From the NCBI GenBank assembly GCA_009103225.1, contig RHPI01000585.1:185331-249330 (forward strand): a stretch of 64,000 nt of DNA, in the 5' to 3' direction. The translations under genes and the position numbers were made by a program. Under the pieces are notes generated by a model. It was not told the origin of the DNA. It saw only the letters and a program-made list of their open reading frames with translations, and did no database searches. Positions 46,401-58,800 of the stretch are shown piece by piece. Within the stretch, counting starts at the first letter, position 1. Every line of letters starts with the position of its first letter. The stretch comes from Chlorokybus atmophyticus. Its lineage: Eukaryota > Streptophyta > Chlorokybophyceae > Chlorokybales > Chlorokybaceae.

Positions 46401-48392
46401 CAGTTGAAGGACGAGTTGGGCGAGCTTTCAGGCACGGACGAGAAGCGATACAAAGCGTTGAAGAGGGCCTCTGAGCGTGAAGTTGCACAAGGCGCGGATG
46501 TCATCTGCACCACGTGCGTTGGTGCTGGCGATCCTCGGCTCGCCAATTTGAAGTTCAAACAGGTGCTGATCGACGAGTCCACACAAGCCACAGAGCCCGA
46601 GTGCTTGATCCCGCTGGTCATGGGCGCGAAGCACGTCGTGTTGGTCGGCGACCATTGCCAGCTGGGCCCGGTTGTCATGTGCAAGAAAGCCGCGCGTGCG
46701 GGCCTTGCACAGTCCCTCTTTGAGAGGCTGGTGCTGTTGGGTGTGCGGCCCGTGCGTCTGCAGCTGCAGTACCGCATGCATCCTTGCTTGTCACAGTTCC
46801 CGTCCGACGCTTACTATGAAGGCACGCTGCAGAATGGCGTGGCCGCAGCTGATCGCCTTCAGCCCGGCCTGGACTTCCCTTGGCCTGCACCTCATCGGCC
46901 GATGATGTTTCACGTGCAGCTTGGCCAGGAGGAGATGAGCGCCAGCGGGACATCCTTCCTGAACAGGACAGAAGCTGCGGCTGTGGAGAAGGCCGTGACA
47001 ACATTCCTGCGTGCGGGTGTCCTTCCCGCGCAAATTGGTGTGATCACGCCGTACGAGGGTCAGCGTGCCCACATCGTCACGCACATGACACGGCACGGCC
47101 CGTTGCGACAGCAGCTATACCGCGACATTGAGGTGGCGTCTGTTGACTCGTTTCAGGGCAGGGAGAAGGACTACATCATTCTCTCATGTGTGCGGTCCAA
47201 TGATCGTCACGGCATCGGGTTTTTGTCCGACCCTCGCAGGTTGAATGTGGCGCTCACGCGCGCTCGCTATGGCCTTGTCATCTTTGGGAACCCGAAAGCG
47301 CTGTCCAAGCATCCCATCTGGCATGCTCTGCTGGTTCATTTCAAGGCCAATGAGTGCTTGGTGGAGGGACCGCTGAACAACCTCAAGCAAAGCATGGTGC
47401 AGTTCCAGAAGCCCAACCGCCTGCCGGTCGACCAGCAGGTCAGTGATGGTGTTTAAGGCAACAGTTAGCATATTTACCATGTCAGTTTCAGTACAACTCT
47501 TGAAGCGTGTTGTAGTGACACTTGAAGCCAAGATCTGATGATGTGGGCAACTTATGTGCAGGGCCGCTTTATGTCCAATGGAAGTGCATTCGTTCCCGTG
47601 CCGACAGCCAATGCGGCAGCTGGCCCGCAGGCAGACCGGCAGCGCAGCGGCGGTCGTGGTCGCGCGCCCGATGGTCGCGGCGGCGGTATGCTGCCCGTGA
47701 ACCCGTACCCGCCACCAAAAGGACGCGGCACGCCTCCAATACCCCCTCATCGCATCCCATCGCCAGCGTTCCCGCCCGCACACCCGTACGCCATCCCCGC
47801 GCGCAGCGACACCCCACCCGTCCCGCAGGGCCCGCACTATGCCAGGCCGGGCTTTGGGGCCGGACGCGGCTCACGCAAGCAACACCAACAGAAGCAGCCG
47901 ATCGGAGCGGATGTGGCTTCGCCCGCGGGACCGATGACGCAATCGAGCACATTCACGCAGCCCATGATGCCGGCCACCCAAGCGGGGCTCAGCCAGGCGG
48001 GAAGTCTCTCCGACCGGTTCCCCATGTCCCAGGACACGTTCATGATGACGGACGAGTTCAGGAGTCAGAGCCTCTATGCTTCGCAGGCGAACGATGCGCC
48101 GGGCCTGCCGGGAGACTTCACCGCGTTCGGCCAAGGCATGGACTTCATGACTCAGGCCATCACGCAGGGTGGGGGTTACCCGGGAGGGGAGCTTCCCGCC
48201 TCGCAGGACTTTGCTTCCACTCAAGGGGGCTTCATGGACCCGTCCCAAGACAGCATGCACAACTTTTACACGCAAGCAAGCTTCATGCAGCCGTACACAA
48301 CGTTCCAGCCTCAGCAGCAGCTGCCGCCGCAACAGGCGGTCCAGCAGCCCATGTCGCAGAAGCAAGACCCTGACCAGAGGTTCTACTACTAG
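43474..48392 (+). CDS. UPF1: UPF1/RENT1 RNA helicase of nonsense-mediated decay
   Basis: Eight in-phase exons (43474-43959, 44638-44925, 45060-45194, 45280-45330, 45449-45541, 45627-45710, 45804-47438, 47562-48392) give about 1200 aa. Seen: N-terminal FLEFTQ; Cys/His-rich zinc domain that binds UPF2, opening CRYCGIHN (about 123) and running to about 220; 1B/stalk region; RecA1 with Walker A GPPGTGKT (492-499) and motif II DEST (636-639); RecA2 with [28 protein letters not shown] and [10 protein letters not shown]; Arg/Gly/Pro-rich then SQ/TQ-rich C-terminus. Known: UPF1 is a cytoplasmic 5'-3' SF1 helicase that marks mRNAs with premature stops. SQ/TQ sites are SMG1 kinase targets. The ATG at 43474 was chosen because the longer open frame has only GTG upstream. 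The helicase core is a single 1.6-kb exon. Confidence 0.98.
44321..44508. repeat. Diverged 94-bp tandem duplication in UPF1 intron 1
   Basis: Units start at 44321 and 44415, both opening TACGATCAC. They share TTGAT-GCAGAGTTGATCCTC and TTCTGATCTGTTATT blocks at a 94-bp offset. Confidence 0.85.
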
Positions 48393-50506
48393 ATGTCCAT
48401 GACATGACTGCTGTTGTGGTGTGGAAGCACGCGGTGCCTACACATACTTGTAGAAAAAGACACGGTGTTGGTGCTTGGCGCTGTGGCCTGTACTGCGCAT
48501 TGCATCGCTGATGCACCAGCATCAAGCCCACCAAAGGGGGGTGCTGCCTGGCTCGTGTGAAGGGCTATCCATGTTTACTTCTGAGACGGCACCCAAGCTG
48601 GACGCAATCTGGCCGTGGCAGAGCTTATACGGAGTAGAACTCTACCACGAGAGCTGTTGGCCATCATGCCACTTGATTGCAATCTGCGGCAGATGACTTG
48701 TGATTGATACAATGAGCGATATCAAATGCGGCAGCAATCCGCGCACAAGCTGGCCGTCTGGAATCATGTGCTGCTGCTGGCGGTGTGTGCAAGTCAGAGT
48801 ACTCAGCTCAGCGCTGTGACGCGCTTGCCAGCTACACGCAGCAACAGCACACTCGGTGCCTTGCCCACAAAGCACATCTCAGCTACGCATGCCATGCTCT
48901 TCCAAACGGTTGGATCCTGCTGCGGATGCAGTACGTGGAGCAAGTAGATGTCAACATGATGAGCATGTTGACAGCTTGTACCTTCGTGATTGAGTGGTTT
49001 GTTAGATTATCAACCCATGGTGCATGTGTGACTGCTCGCAAGCATGTTTGAGAGGCATGTCCTATAAATATCATCTCCTTGAGTTGACTAGTTCACATAG
49101 ATTATGTATTCAGTCAAGGCAAGTTGCGTGGGTTGAGCATCGAAATGTGATTGAAGCATGAGTATTTCGCACTACATTAGAGTGTGCATTGCTTCCAATC
49201 TTTGCTGTTTATCTCTAATGAGCATGTTGGAAAAACTGCCGTTGCCGTTGCTGGCGATGTATGCCCAAGTTGGAAGCGTAGGATAAGCTACATGTTGTTA
49301 TTTGTGTGTCTAGCTAAATGAAATCCTGCATATCTATTGCAGAATGTGGTTGCTGTACAAAGTTTTCTTATTGCTTCATTGCTTAGCACAATAGATAACA
49401 ATGATGTGCTCAACCTCACGCGGAGCATGTGCCGTGCCTTACGCGAGCATGCTGATACTTACCACGATGGTAAGCACATCATTGTTGCTATTATGCTGGA
49501 CTATAGATGCGCAATGTTAACCCTTCTTAAAGCAATTGCAATTGGATGGGAATGCAGCATTGTAATTTTGCAAATGGTGCAACCAACACGTGGTTCTGCT
49601 ACGCCATACGCAACATTTACTTGCAAACCCGCAAGCAAATTTGCATTGCAACGCTGTACACTATACTTACTTACGCGCTCAATGGTCAATTCTTGTGGCT
49701 CGGGGCCTAGCGCGCATTCGATATATGCAATTTTCAATTAAGTAGTAAACAACGGTACCTGGGCTTCACGTCTGTTTTGCACCAAGCACAGCTGATACCC
49801 CTGAAAATGATTGAATGAGTTGAAATGGTTTGAAGACCTTTCCAACTGTACCGCCAAAATCTCCCTTAAGTATATTTAAAACCAATATGTGGTCAACGAC
49901 ATGTTACTATCAGCTGCAAGCTCGATACCCTCTGCCCCAACTCATATGCACATTTCAAACTGACTACCTTGCAAACGCCGTATAAAACCATTCATATAAC
50001 ACGGAGGTACATGTCATGCCAGCGGCTGCATTTCTTTCATGTCTTGTCCTTCATAGCTTCGACATTGTGCTTTTTTCCCTTTTTTGAACAAAACCTGTAA
50101 ACACTTGAATACAAGATTTGCAACAATATGTTGATTTAGCGCATTATGTGCACAACTTGCTAGTGTGCAATATGGCATGCGCACGACGATGCGGCAGAAC
50201 GCCGTTCGGTTACAGCCGGGCTGTGTGTGATGAGCTTGTGCAAACTATTGCCATTCATGATACTCAAACCAACGAGAAACATAGCTGAAGGTGAGGTTTT
50301 GTTCGCAAGGATCGCTGCAACTTGTAGCGTTCGCAAGTTGCAGCAACGTCGCATAAATGTTTCCCCTGCCGGCCGATGAAATACTAGTAACGGCCGTGCA
50401 CCTGAGGATACTCATTTGGTCTGTCGTGGCTCAATCCACCTGTAATCTCGATATATAGACATGAGTATAACGGCCGTTTACATAAAGGGACTGACCCAGA
50501 TGGACA

Positions 50507-50735
50507 GGTACCTGTTAGGTACTTATCAATCAAGGAAAAGGGACTTGATCTAACCAATTGGTACCTGTAAGATACCTATCATTCAAGCAAGGGTGACTTA
50601 GCCTAACTAACAGGTATCTGTCCGGTACTTATCAGTTGAGTACCGGCAACTTTGTGGTAACCGTCCCTAGCTGCCAGGTACCTAGTTATGACTAACGATA
50701 CCTTAGAGTACCGTCAGTGATGAGTAGGTACCGCG
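50507..50735. repeat. Degenerate tandem repeat, 50-64-bp units beginning GGTACCTGT
   Basis: Unit starts at 50507, 50560, 50613, 50677 and a last partial unit at 50727. The first two steps are exactly 53 bp. Shared core: GGTACCTGT-AGGTACTTATCA-TCAAG. Confidence 0.85.
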
Positions 50736-51341
50736 TTTGTGTGACATCGATTGTGCAAGACGGCAATCATATATCACAACTTGATTCCATCACAGTCATA
50801 TACATGTCACCTACACAGTACAAGCCCCACTACTAACATACTACGGTATACTACTACACTACTACGGTAGTAGTACTACCTACTACACTACAGTCTGCCG
50901 CCGCTAAGTCTTGTGCTGCCGCTTGCCTGCTGCTTCCGACCTCCTAGCCTGGCCGTCCTGAGGAAAGAGGGGCGGTCAGCTAGGGCGGCACAACACATTA
51001 TATACACACCACCACCACCACCACCACAACAACAACAACAATAACAACAACAGCGCACCTGGTGGTGGCCGCCGCCGCCGCCGCCTGGCCTGGCCTGCAA
51101 CACGAAGGGTGGAAGGGCGGTCAGGCTGCGCTGCTGCGCACTACACGACAAGATATGCACAAGCACACAAGCACATACCTACCGCCGCCGTCGCCGCCGC
51201 AGCAGCAGCACAACGCTCAACTACGCAAGTTAACTTGCACAGTTGAGTGTTGTGTTACGGCTTAGCGTTTGCATTTACAAAGGGGCCGTTGAGTTTGAAA
51301 ACTCAACGGCTTCCCTTATGACACCATCGTACCATTACGAT

Positions 51342-51396
51342 GATACTTTTGTACCATCGTAATGGTACAAAAGTATCAATACAATGGTACCATTGT
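51342..51396. repeat. Perfect 16-bp hairpin next to a 16-bp palindrome
   Basis: Arms 51342-51357 and 51362-51377 pair exactly around CGTA. ACAATGGTACCATTGT at 51381-51396 is a perfect palindrome. The surrounding 51320-51440 repeats the ACCATCGTAATGGTAC theme. Confidence 0.92.
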
Positions 51397-51569
51397 AATG
51401 GTACTGCATTACCATATCGATGGTACGATTATACCATTGTCTTGAGACGAAACTTCCATCGTATCACATATTGGTACTTGTCCCAACTCACCGCCACCGC
51501 TCGTCCCTAAGTTGGGATTGATAAGTCACATGCTTGCCATTTTTGATACATCACCGTCACAAAATGCTA

Positions 51570-51708
51570 TACGACCGGCGGTCGGTCGTATTAACTACGT
51601 AAATACTTAATATCATTCGTCGAAATTGGGGGTCAGAGAGGTGACTTTATCACCATAACAGGTAGGTCGCCGCCGCAGGTGCTGTACGACCGGCGGTCGG
51701 CCGTCGAC
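51570..51708. repeat. Pair of ACGACCGGCGGTCGG elements
   Basis: Two copies of TACGACCGGCGGTCGG start at 51570 and 51685 (115 bp apart). The first extends into a palindrome ending GGTCGTA. A weaker relative is at about 51764-51778. Confidence 0.85.
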
Positions 51709-53800
51709 ATATATTACAAGCAGGTCATGACAGGCAGGCAGCAGTCCAATATATTGTACAATAGGCCATCGGCCGTTGATTGTCATTTACAATATACACC
51801 GGCACTTCAATCAGTCCCTTTATGGCCCAAGTCGTTAGGGTCAGGCACGGTCAGGTAGGGTCAGGCACTCATCAGTCCCTCAGTCCCTGGTCAGTCACCG
51901 TGTAAAACTTGCGACGAAAATTTAAAGGAAGAGTTTTAAATACGAAGCTTTTTACCAACATATTGCTATTGTCGCGCACATCTTCTTGAAGATGGCTATC
52001 TGAATTCACAAAAGGCTTGCAATGCTTTGATCTATTAAACATGCGCTTCATTGATAGTAGCGATGCGCACAAGCTCATCATACAACCGTTGGCTGCTGTG
52101 TTCGTCACCTGCCAATGTACACATAAAGCGCTATGCCCACAGCTCGCTGACTCAACTCATGTTGTTGCAACTTCAGGATGACATCCTCCGCTTGAAGGTC
52201 GGCATCTTTAATGAGAATGCAACACCTATATGGCCATTAACGCACAACAAATTGCAATTCAATAAGCATTCTTGACGCAAGTGCAACATGCCTTGCATGC
52301 CCATTTTGGCAATTATTAATGTCGTAGTTAAATAAATCTAAACATTGGATAATAATGATGAAGATTGCCTTGATCGATCCATCCATGCAAACTTATGACA
52401 ATGAAACATGCTACACATATTGACTTGTTTAACATGCCAATTTAATGTCGGATATACGCATCCAAATAACGCATTGCTCTTTCTCACTTGCACGACATGC
52501 CAAATATGCGCTTAGCAATAAAGATTAAGTAATTGAATCAACATTAAAACCATTGCTCACTATGTTGTGCAAAGTGAGAAAAAGTGCCGCAAACAAGATC
52601 GCTGCCACATGTTACAATTGTAGCATAAATTCATATAAAATCCTCCACCACCAGCGCCTTTGATATTGCTGATGCGACCTGATGGAACACCCTGATATCG
52701 TAACACCACCAAAGAGCACAACTACCAACGCAAACGCCTCTGCCCTGCCGCCGCCGCCGCCATCACATGCACTCCATGCTGATTATCACCTCACTAGTGT
52801 GTGATAACTAAGCTCGTACAGCATATTCATACGCGTATGGCTCATACGGCTTTACATACTTTAACGTCAGTGAACTCGTTTGATTGCAAAGGGTGGTTGG
52901 GGACGCCTTGTCAGCTTGGCACCCGCCGCCAACGTACTAAGCTACACTGTGTCCTACATAATCTTGTCTCACATCATTTAGCATTTGCGCATTCTGATAA
53001 CGCCTCCACTTGACAGAAGCGGATGATGGTCATCAAACTCATTTAGGATAGTTATGGCAAACCCTCTAAACTTTAATCTTATGTACAGTTATAAGTTGCT
53101 ATATTGTTATCGTTGTGTTCATTGCTTTGTACACACATATATGTATTTTAGCATGCACCAACTTGTGCCGGACGCAATAAGCATGTTCAAAAACCTGCTA
53201 TATTATGTTAAAAAGCGTGTAATGCAAAAGAAACCAATCTAACATTGTCATTACTTACTATAGCAGCTTGTACACTAATACTTGTACGACAGTTCTTGTC
53301 ACATATGGTATATGATATATATTCATGCATATACTTAGCAGCATCAAAATATACAAACTCATGCATTTGACAGCAAGAAGCACATCTGCTGAATTTACCA
53401 TACTCATGGGCACCATCTTTCATATATGACCTCAGCGTCATATTGGCAGCTCTGATGTACACTAACTAATCTGCGTGCACACAATAACAACCAGAGATCA
53501 TTGCTGTGAATTGGCACTGCCAATTTGTCTTTTGGTTCAAGCCCAACAAGGCACTACCAATCTGAAAGGCCGTGGGGGATTCACATTTGACCGTCATCAC
53601 TGTGACGAGGGCAGATCTGACACAGGCCACGCCAGAGTCTCGGATCGTCCCGCGCCAGGCGATGCCCGCCCGCACAATACCCCCCGTGCATTGCACCGCG
53701 CGCTCCTTGCCACTGGATAAAGTGCGCGTCAGACCCGTCTGACGTGTTGGCGACGACGAAATCCCTATAGCGGGTCGCCAGAAACGGCAACTAAGCACTG

Positions 53801-53808
53801 TATATATA
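53801..53808 (+). promoter_or_regulatory. TATA box of the LEA-like gene
   Basis: TATATATA lies about 100 bp upstream of the ATG at 53902, in an otherwise ordinary sequence, the clearest core promoter in the window. Confidence 0.6.
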
Positions 53809-53901
53809 GTGCAGTCAGTCCTCTCACAAGCATTCAGTGCCGCTCACTTGCACTTGTGTTCCTGTGGACTACCGTGTGAACAAAGTTACCGTCAAGCAAG
53901 A

Positions 53902-54570
53902 ATGGCGTCCGCCATGATCACCTCTCCCTGCGTGTTTGTCCGCCCCGTCCGTGCAAGTAAGGAGCATCCTTGTTCTCAATGGTCGCGTGTTGCGTTGCTG
54001 CGCACAGTGTAGTACAGACCGTCCATGCATGCACGCATGCAAGCATGCAGGAGTGATGAGCATACCCCCACTTACAACCCAAAGCCTGCGTATCGTTGGT
54101 CGTGTCACTTGTACATGCTTCTTACGCTTCCTCGTGGTTGCAGCCCCGGCACGCCGTCTGGTGGCAGTTCGCGCAGAGAGGAAAGACTCCCTCCAGTCTG
54201 GCGCCACCGAGGGTACCAAGAAGATGACCAAGGCAAGAGCGATACTAGCCACGATGCTGTCGCACATGCGTACGCACGCACACAGTCACTGACAGATGCA
54301 CACACACAGACACACACACACACATGCGCGAGTACACAAGCAAGCACACACATACCCACAATTGACCACAACCAACAGGAGTCCACGGAGAAGGGTCCAC
54401 TGGGTTCCCAGCAGCCTGAGCGTTGGACTGATGCGGACAAGGGCATCGCCGACGCGGGCGCCAACCTTGCTGAGCAGTTCAAGGAGGCCGTGGATGAGGC
54501 CACCCAGGGCGTTTCCGAGGTGGTCGACAAGGCCACCCACAAGAATACCAGCGATGACAGGAAGTACTGA
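53902..54570 (+). CDS. Small hydrophilic LEA/COR-like protein, probably chloroplast-targeted
   Basis: Three exons (53902-53956, 54144-54232, 54379-54570) give about 111 aa. Seen: an N-terminal stretch rich in Ser/Ala/Val/Arg with few acids (MASAMITSPCVFVRPVRA, then PARRLVAVRAERK), like a plastid transit peptide, followed by a hydrophilic region and an amphipathic helix (DKGIADAGANLAEQFKEAVD, then EATQGVSEVVDKATHK). Known: such Ala/Lys/Glu helices are typical of LEA_4/COR15-type proteins that protect membranes or enzymes in cold or drying. No exact family member is recognised. Intron 2 uses a GC donor (AAG|GCAAGA) if the model is right. The TATA box at 53801 suggests regulated, strong transcription. 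Confidence 0.7.
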
Positions 54571-55865
54571 GCGAAGCGGCTCCTGAAAAGGACAAGGGAT
54601 CATGGACATTTCTGTCTCAGTCTGTGCAGTGTAACATAAGATAGTGTAGCATAAAGGCGGGTAGCCTTCGTGTAGAACACCTTTCAGAACTCCTGAAGTG
54701 ATACATACAGTTTTGTTGGACCGAATTCCTTTGATTATGTGAAAAACACAAGTGTCAGAATATGTCTTCACCGCTTGTTTTTGCGAGTAAGCTGCATCTG
54801 CTCATATGCTGAGCGAGCTGCCCTGATCAGTCCAAGCATGTACAAGAGTATATGCTGAGCGTGAGGCTGCATAAGCATGCACTTTCACACCATGCATCAT
54901 ATACCCACAACCACAGTCACATGTATGCTGCATTCAAAACTATCGGACTAATTTCACCTTCTCTACTCCTACACCTACCGCCTACCTTGTAAGCATATTT
55001 ACATTAGCACAACTGATAGTGAAACTGTCCACAGCACTAGCCATTAGCAACAGTAGACAACCAAGCACGGCATAGGCAAGCGTCGTAAGTGTGGCAGGTA
55101 GTAAGTCGGCGCAAAGGAACAGGTAGTGTTGAGTAAGCAGGAAAGAAGAGCAAGCAAACATTGGCAAGTATGCTGGGCTCCTTAGCATGCGTAGATATTG
55201 CAGTGGTGCTGATGCAAGCAATTAGGCACAAGCACATGCACAGCAAGCAGCAAAACAGTGGATATTTCTCAATTATCATAGGGGCGAAGGTAGAAGCTAT
55301 CCATGTACAATGCCTAAGTGTTTGGGGTGGTGGTGAAGGAGCAGTGGAGATGTGTGGATTAGCGGCAGTGGTAATCATGTGCACGGCTTTGTTTTGCAAA
55401 GTTCTCATTACGTGTGCACAAAAAATGGCGAGGGAATGTGTTAAATCCTGACATTTAATTTAATCTGCATATGCAGATGAATGTGCACAGCATGTTCAGC
55501 ACTACTGTTGCACAAGTAGGCAAGGTTGAGAGCACACTATGCTGCCTATACGTCAACACGCTGTTCAAAGAAAGCCCAGCACAGATAGAATTGAACCAAG
55601 GCTACAACGCCTCAATGTCGATATGTGTATCACTCTGCTGCACATAGTCCCTCTCATGTAGAATAACCATGACTGCCACAGTTTGGCGTGCACCATGACA
55701 GAACGTCAGTTGAACCATCTGAGACGGTCAGTACAATGCAGCTAGCATGCGAACATCATCTGCAAACAACAGAATGTTGCTATCACCTGTCTACCCAACT
55801 GCCTAGCAAGTTGAAACACTCACTGACTGTACATGTTACGAGCAATTGAAACAATGTGCACAACA
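54571..55865. other. Spacer between convergent LEA-like and GlnRS genes
   Basis: 1.3 kb with no supported gene, RNA or strong repeat. It must hold both 3' ends. Confidence 0.6.
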
Positions 55866-58800
55866 TCAATGCAGGGCCTTCACAAACTTTGACTCGCGCA
55901 GCGTGACGGTGCGGTTGAACACCAGCTGCTCTTTTGTGCTGTCAGGATCCACGCAGAAGTAACCTGCACAAAAGAAGAGTTTACAGTTCAGCTCAGAGTG
56001 TTTGACATGAATTTTAGTGCAGACTTGCGTGCGTATACGCACAAATTGCGGTGATGGCGGTGATACCCACCTAAGCGCTCGAACTGGAACTTGTCGCCGA
56101 CATGGGCCTTGGCAAGCGCTGATGTCAACAATGCACCCGTCACAACTTCGAGCGAGTTGGGGTTGACATCCATCAACCAATCATCCCCAATCGAGTTGGG
56201 ATCCTGCAAAATACCACTGCCTTTTACAGCGTGCGCATGCGCGTATGTGTGCATGCATGCAAATCTGTGTATGCTTTGTGCCACGGTACATGCGGGTATG
56301 TGTGCGCGTGTACGTTTGTGTGCACACGTACACAAGTGATCATGCGCGCTCACACATGTGTGTGCGGGCACGCATGTGCACGCGAACATGACATTGCTAT
56401 TACTGACAAGCCCCAACCATGATGACGGTGACACCATCAGTCGCACTCACATCTGACTTGAAGAGCAAGTCATAAAGGCGGATCTCTGCTTTGGCCGGCT
56501 CAATGCCGGGGGCAGGCTGCGCGACCCAATGAAGGACGCCTTTCGGTTTGGTGGACTTCTTGGAATCATACTCGGCCCTCAGCTCCTTGATTGTGGAAGA
56601 GTCCCCGCCCTCGGTGATCACCTGCGTGATGCGGATCGGGTATGCGTATCTCAGCATCGCGGTCTTGCCAGGCGCCAGCCCGTAGTAGTCTTTTGAGTCC
56701 TGCATGCGAAAGTCCGACTGCTCGATGTAAACCACACGCGAGAACGGAATCTTATAGGTAGCGGAAGTCTCCGGCTGATCGGGCCGCTCCAACGCATCCA
56801 CGTGCTCCAAATGGTTTTCTGCCAGATTTGTTATCACGACCTACAATGCAACACAACAGTCAGCATGTGAGTAAGCACACTGCAAACAAGAGCATGGGTG
56901 CACATGCACACCTGTGCATGCAGTGTGTACTCCATGATGCATGCGTACATGTGTATGCATCTACACGATACATGCACACGTGTTCACCTTGAGAGGTCGA
57001 AGCACAGCCATTGTGCGCGGGCACTTGCGGTTCATGTCGTCACGGATGTAATGCTCCAGCAGCACCATGCGGATGGTGTTGTCCGACCGCGTGATGCCAA
57101 GCCCCCTACAGAAGGCATTGATGGCATCCGGACTCGCTCCTCGCCGCCTCAAGCCCGCCAAAGTCTATACAAAGCAACATAATGTCAATAAGGACAAGTT
57201 TATAAAGCAGTCTTCCAGCAGCGACATAACATAATCAACATGTTGTACCAGCAAGCGAGGGTCGTCCCAGCCGCGCACATGTCCTTCCGTGACAAGCTTA
57301 TTGAGTTTTCGCTTGGACACGACGTTGTTGGTAACATTGAGGCGTGCAAACTCCCACACGTGGGGCTTGTAGAGGTCCAGAGCCTGCAGGAGCCAGTAGT
57401 AGGAGGCCCGTCGTGTTTCAAACTCGAGCGTGCACAGCGAGTGCGTCACGTGCTCCAGCGAGTCCACCAGACAGTGCGTGTAGTCATATGACGGGTAGAT
57501 GCACCACTTGTCGCCCGCGTGAGGATGCGGCGTGTACTTTATCCGGTACGCAATGAGATCATACATGTTAAAGTTGTCGTTCTTCATGTCCTGTTCCAAA
57601 GGCCAACAAGTCACGTTAGAGTGCACGTTGGCAATGCATACCAACATTGTCAGTCGCATACCTGCTTCATGCGTAGAGTGGCGCTGCCTTCGGCCATTAG
57701 GCCCCGTCTCATGTCTTCAAAGAGCTTGAGCGACTCTGCAATTGGCCGATCTCGCCACGGGCTGCAAAGGGGATGCATCTTGATAAACATTATGACATTA
57801 CCACTTTGCCGGATTGAATTACCAATGTGTACCTGTCTTTATGCTGCTCCCTGTAGGCCTTGATTTCATCGCCGGTTTGATGGCACACGTAAGCATACCC
57901 GCGCTTGATGAGCTCCACTGCCAGCTCGTACAGCTGCTGGAAGTAGTCACTCGAGTACGTGACTTGCATGGGCGTCCATCCGAGCCACGCCACAATCTCC
58001 TGAATATGGTCAATGTACTCCTGCTTCTCCGCCTCAGGGTTGGTATCATCGAACCTGCGCCACACAACATCAAAACAAGCCCATTTTTCCACAAGTCCAC
58101 ATGTCGAAATGACTCGCCTCAGGAAGCAGCCGCCTTCGCGCTCTTTGGCGAGGCCAAAGTCGATGTTCATGGCTTTGGCGTGGCCAATGTGGAGGTATCC
58201 ATTGGGTTCCGGAGGGAAGCGCGTGCGCACTTTGCCGCCGGTGATGGCGAGATGTCGTTGCAGCTCCTCGCGCGTGTTGGCCGGCCGCCACACGTTCCCG
58301 TCGCTGAAGCGGATCTCCGTGTGCACAATGTTGTTGTCCTCCGGTCTCGGGAAGATGTCAAACGGGCTCCCGGCTTCTTCTTCAGGAGGAGCCGTTGCTT
58401 CATTGCTCTTGCTCTCAACAACGCCAGCCTCCTTGGCTGTGGGCTCATCCTTGACAGCACATGACAGTGCGTGAATGACTGGTTACCCAACATTGCCAAT
58501 AAGCCGACAAGTTTCAAATATACAGCCACACCTCTTTGGGCTTCTTCTCCTTCTTCTTCTTGTTGGGCTTCTCATCATCTGCGGCAGTGCGCTCGCCCAA
58601 CAGAGCTTTCAGCTGAGCGTCAAACTCCTCCTGTCAAATACGCGTGCGGTTGACATTGCATCCATGCTGAGTTTATGCGGGGTTGTGGAGCAGAATTGTT
58701 TGAGTCATACACACATCGAACTCAACACACACCCACAACCTACCTTAGCAACCTTGCCATCAGCCCAAGGAAGAGCGCTTCGCACCTCCGCAAGCAGCAA

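Larger units (their letters stand above)
48393..53901. other. AT-rich 5.5-kb spacer with tandem repeats and palindromes
   Basis: No gene model is supported. By eye the base composition falls to AT-rich from about 49 kb to 53.5 kb, except GC-rich islands at 50.88-51.20 kb and 51.56-51.71 kb. Contents: degenerate 53-bp repeats (50507-50735), hairpin/palindrome cluster (51320-51440), ACGACCGGCGGTCGG palindromes (51570, 51685), GTCAGG/AGTCCCT short repeats (51805-51895). A coding-like stretch at about 49403-49471 ends at a GTAAGC but has no partners. Confidence 0.6.

Noticed and set aside
49337-49741. 134-codon plus-strand ORF in the AT-rich spacer
   Set aside because: Only a short part looks protein-like, it has no homology I recognise and no connecting exons.
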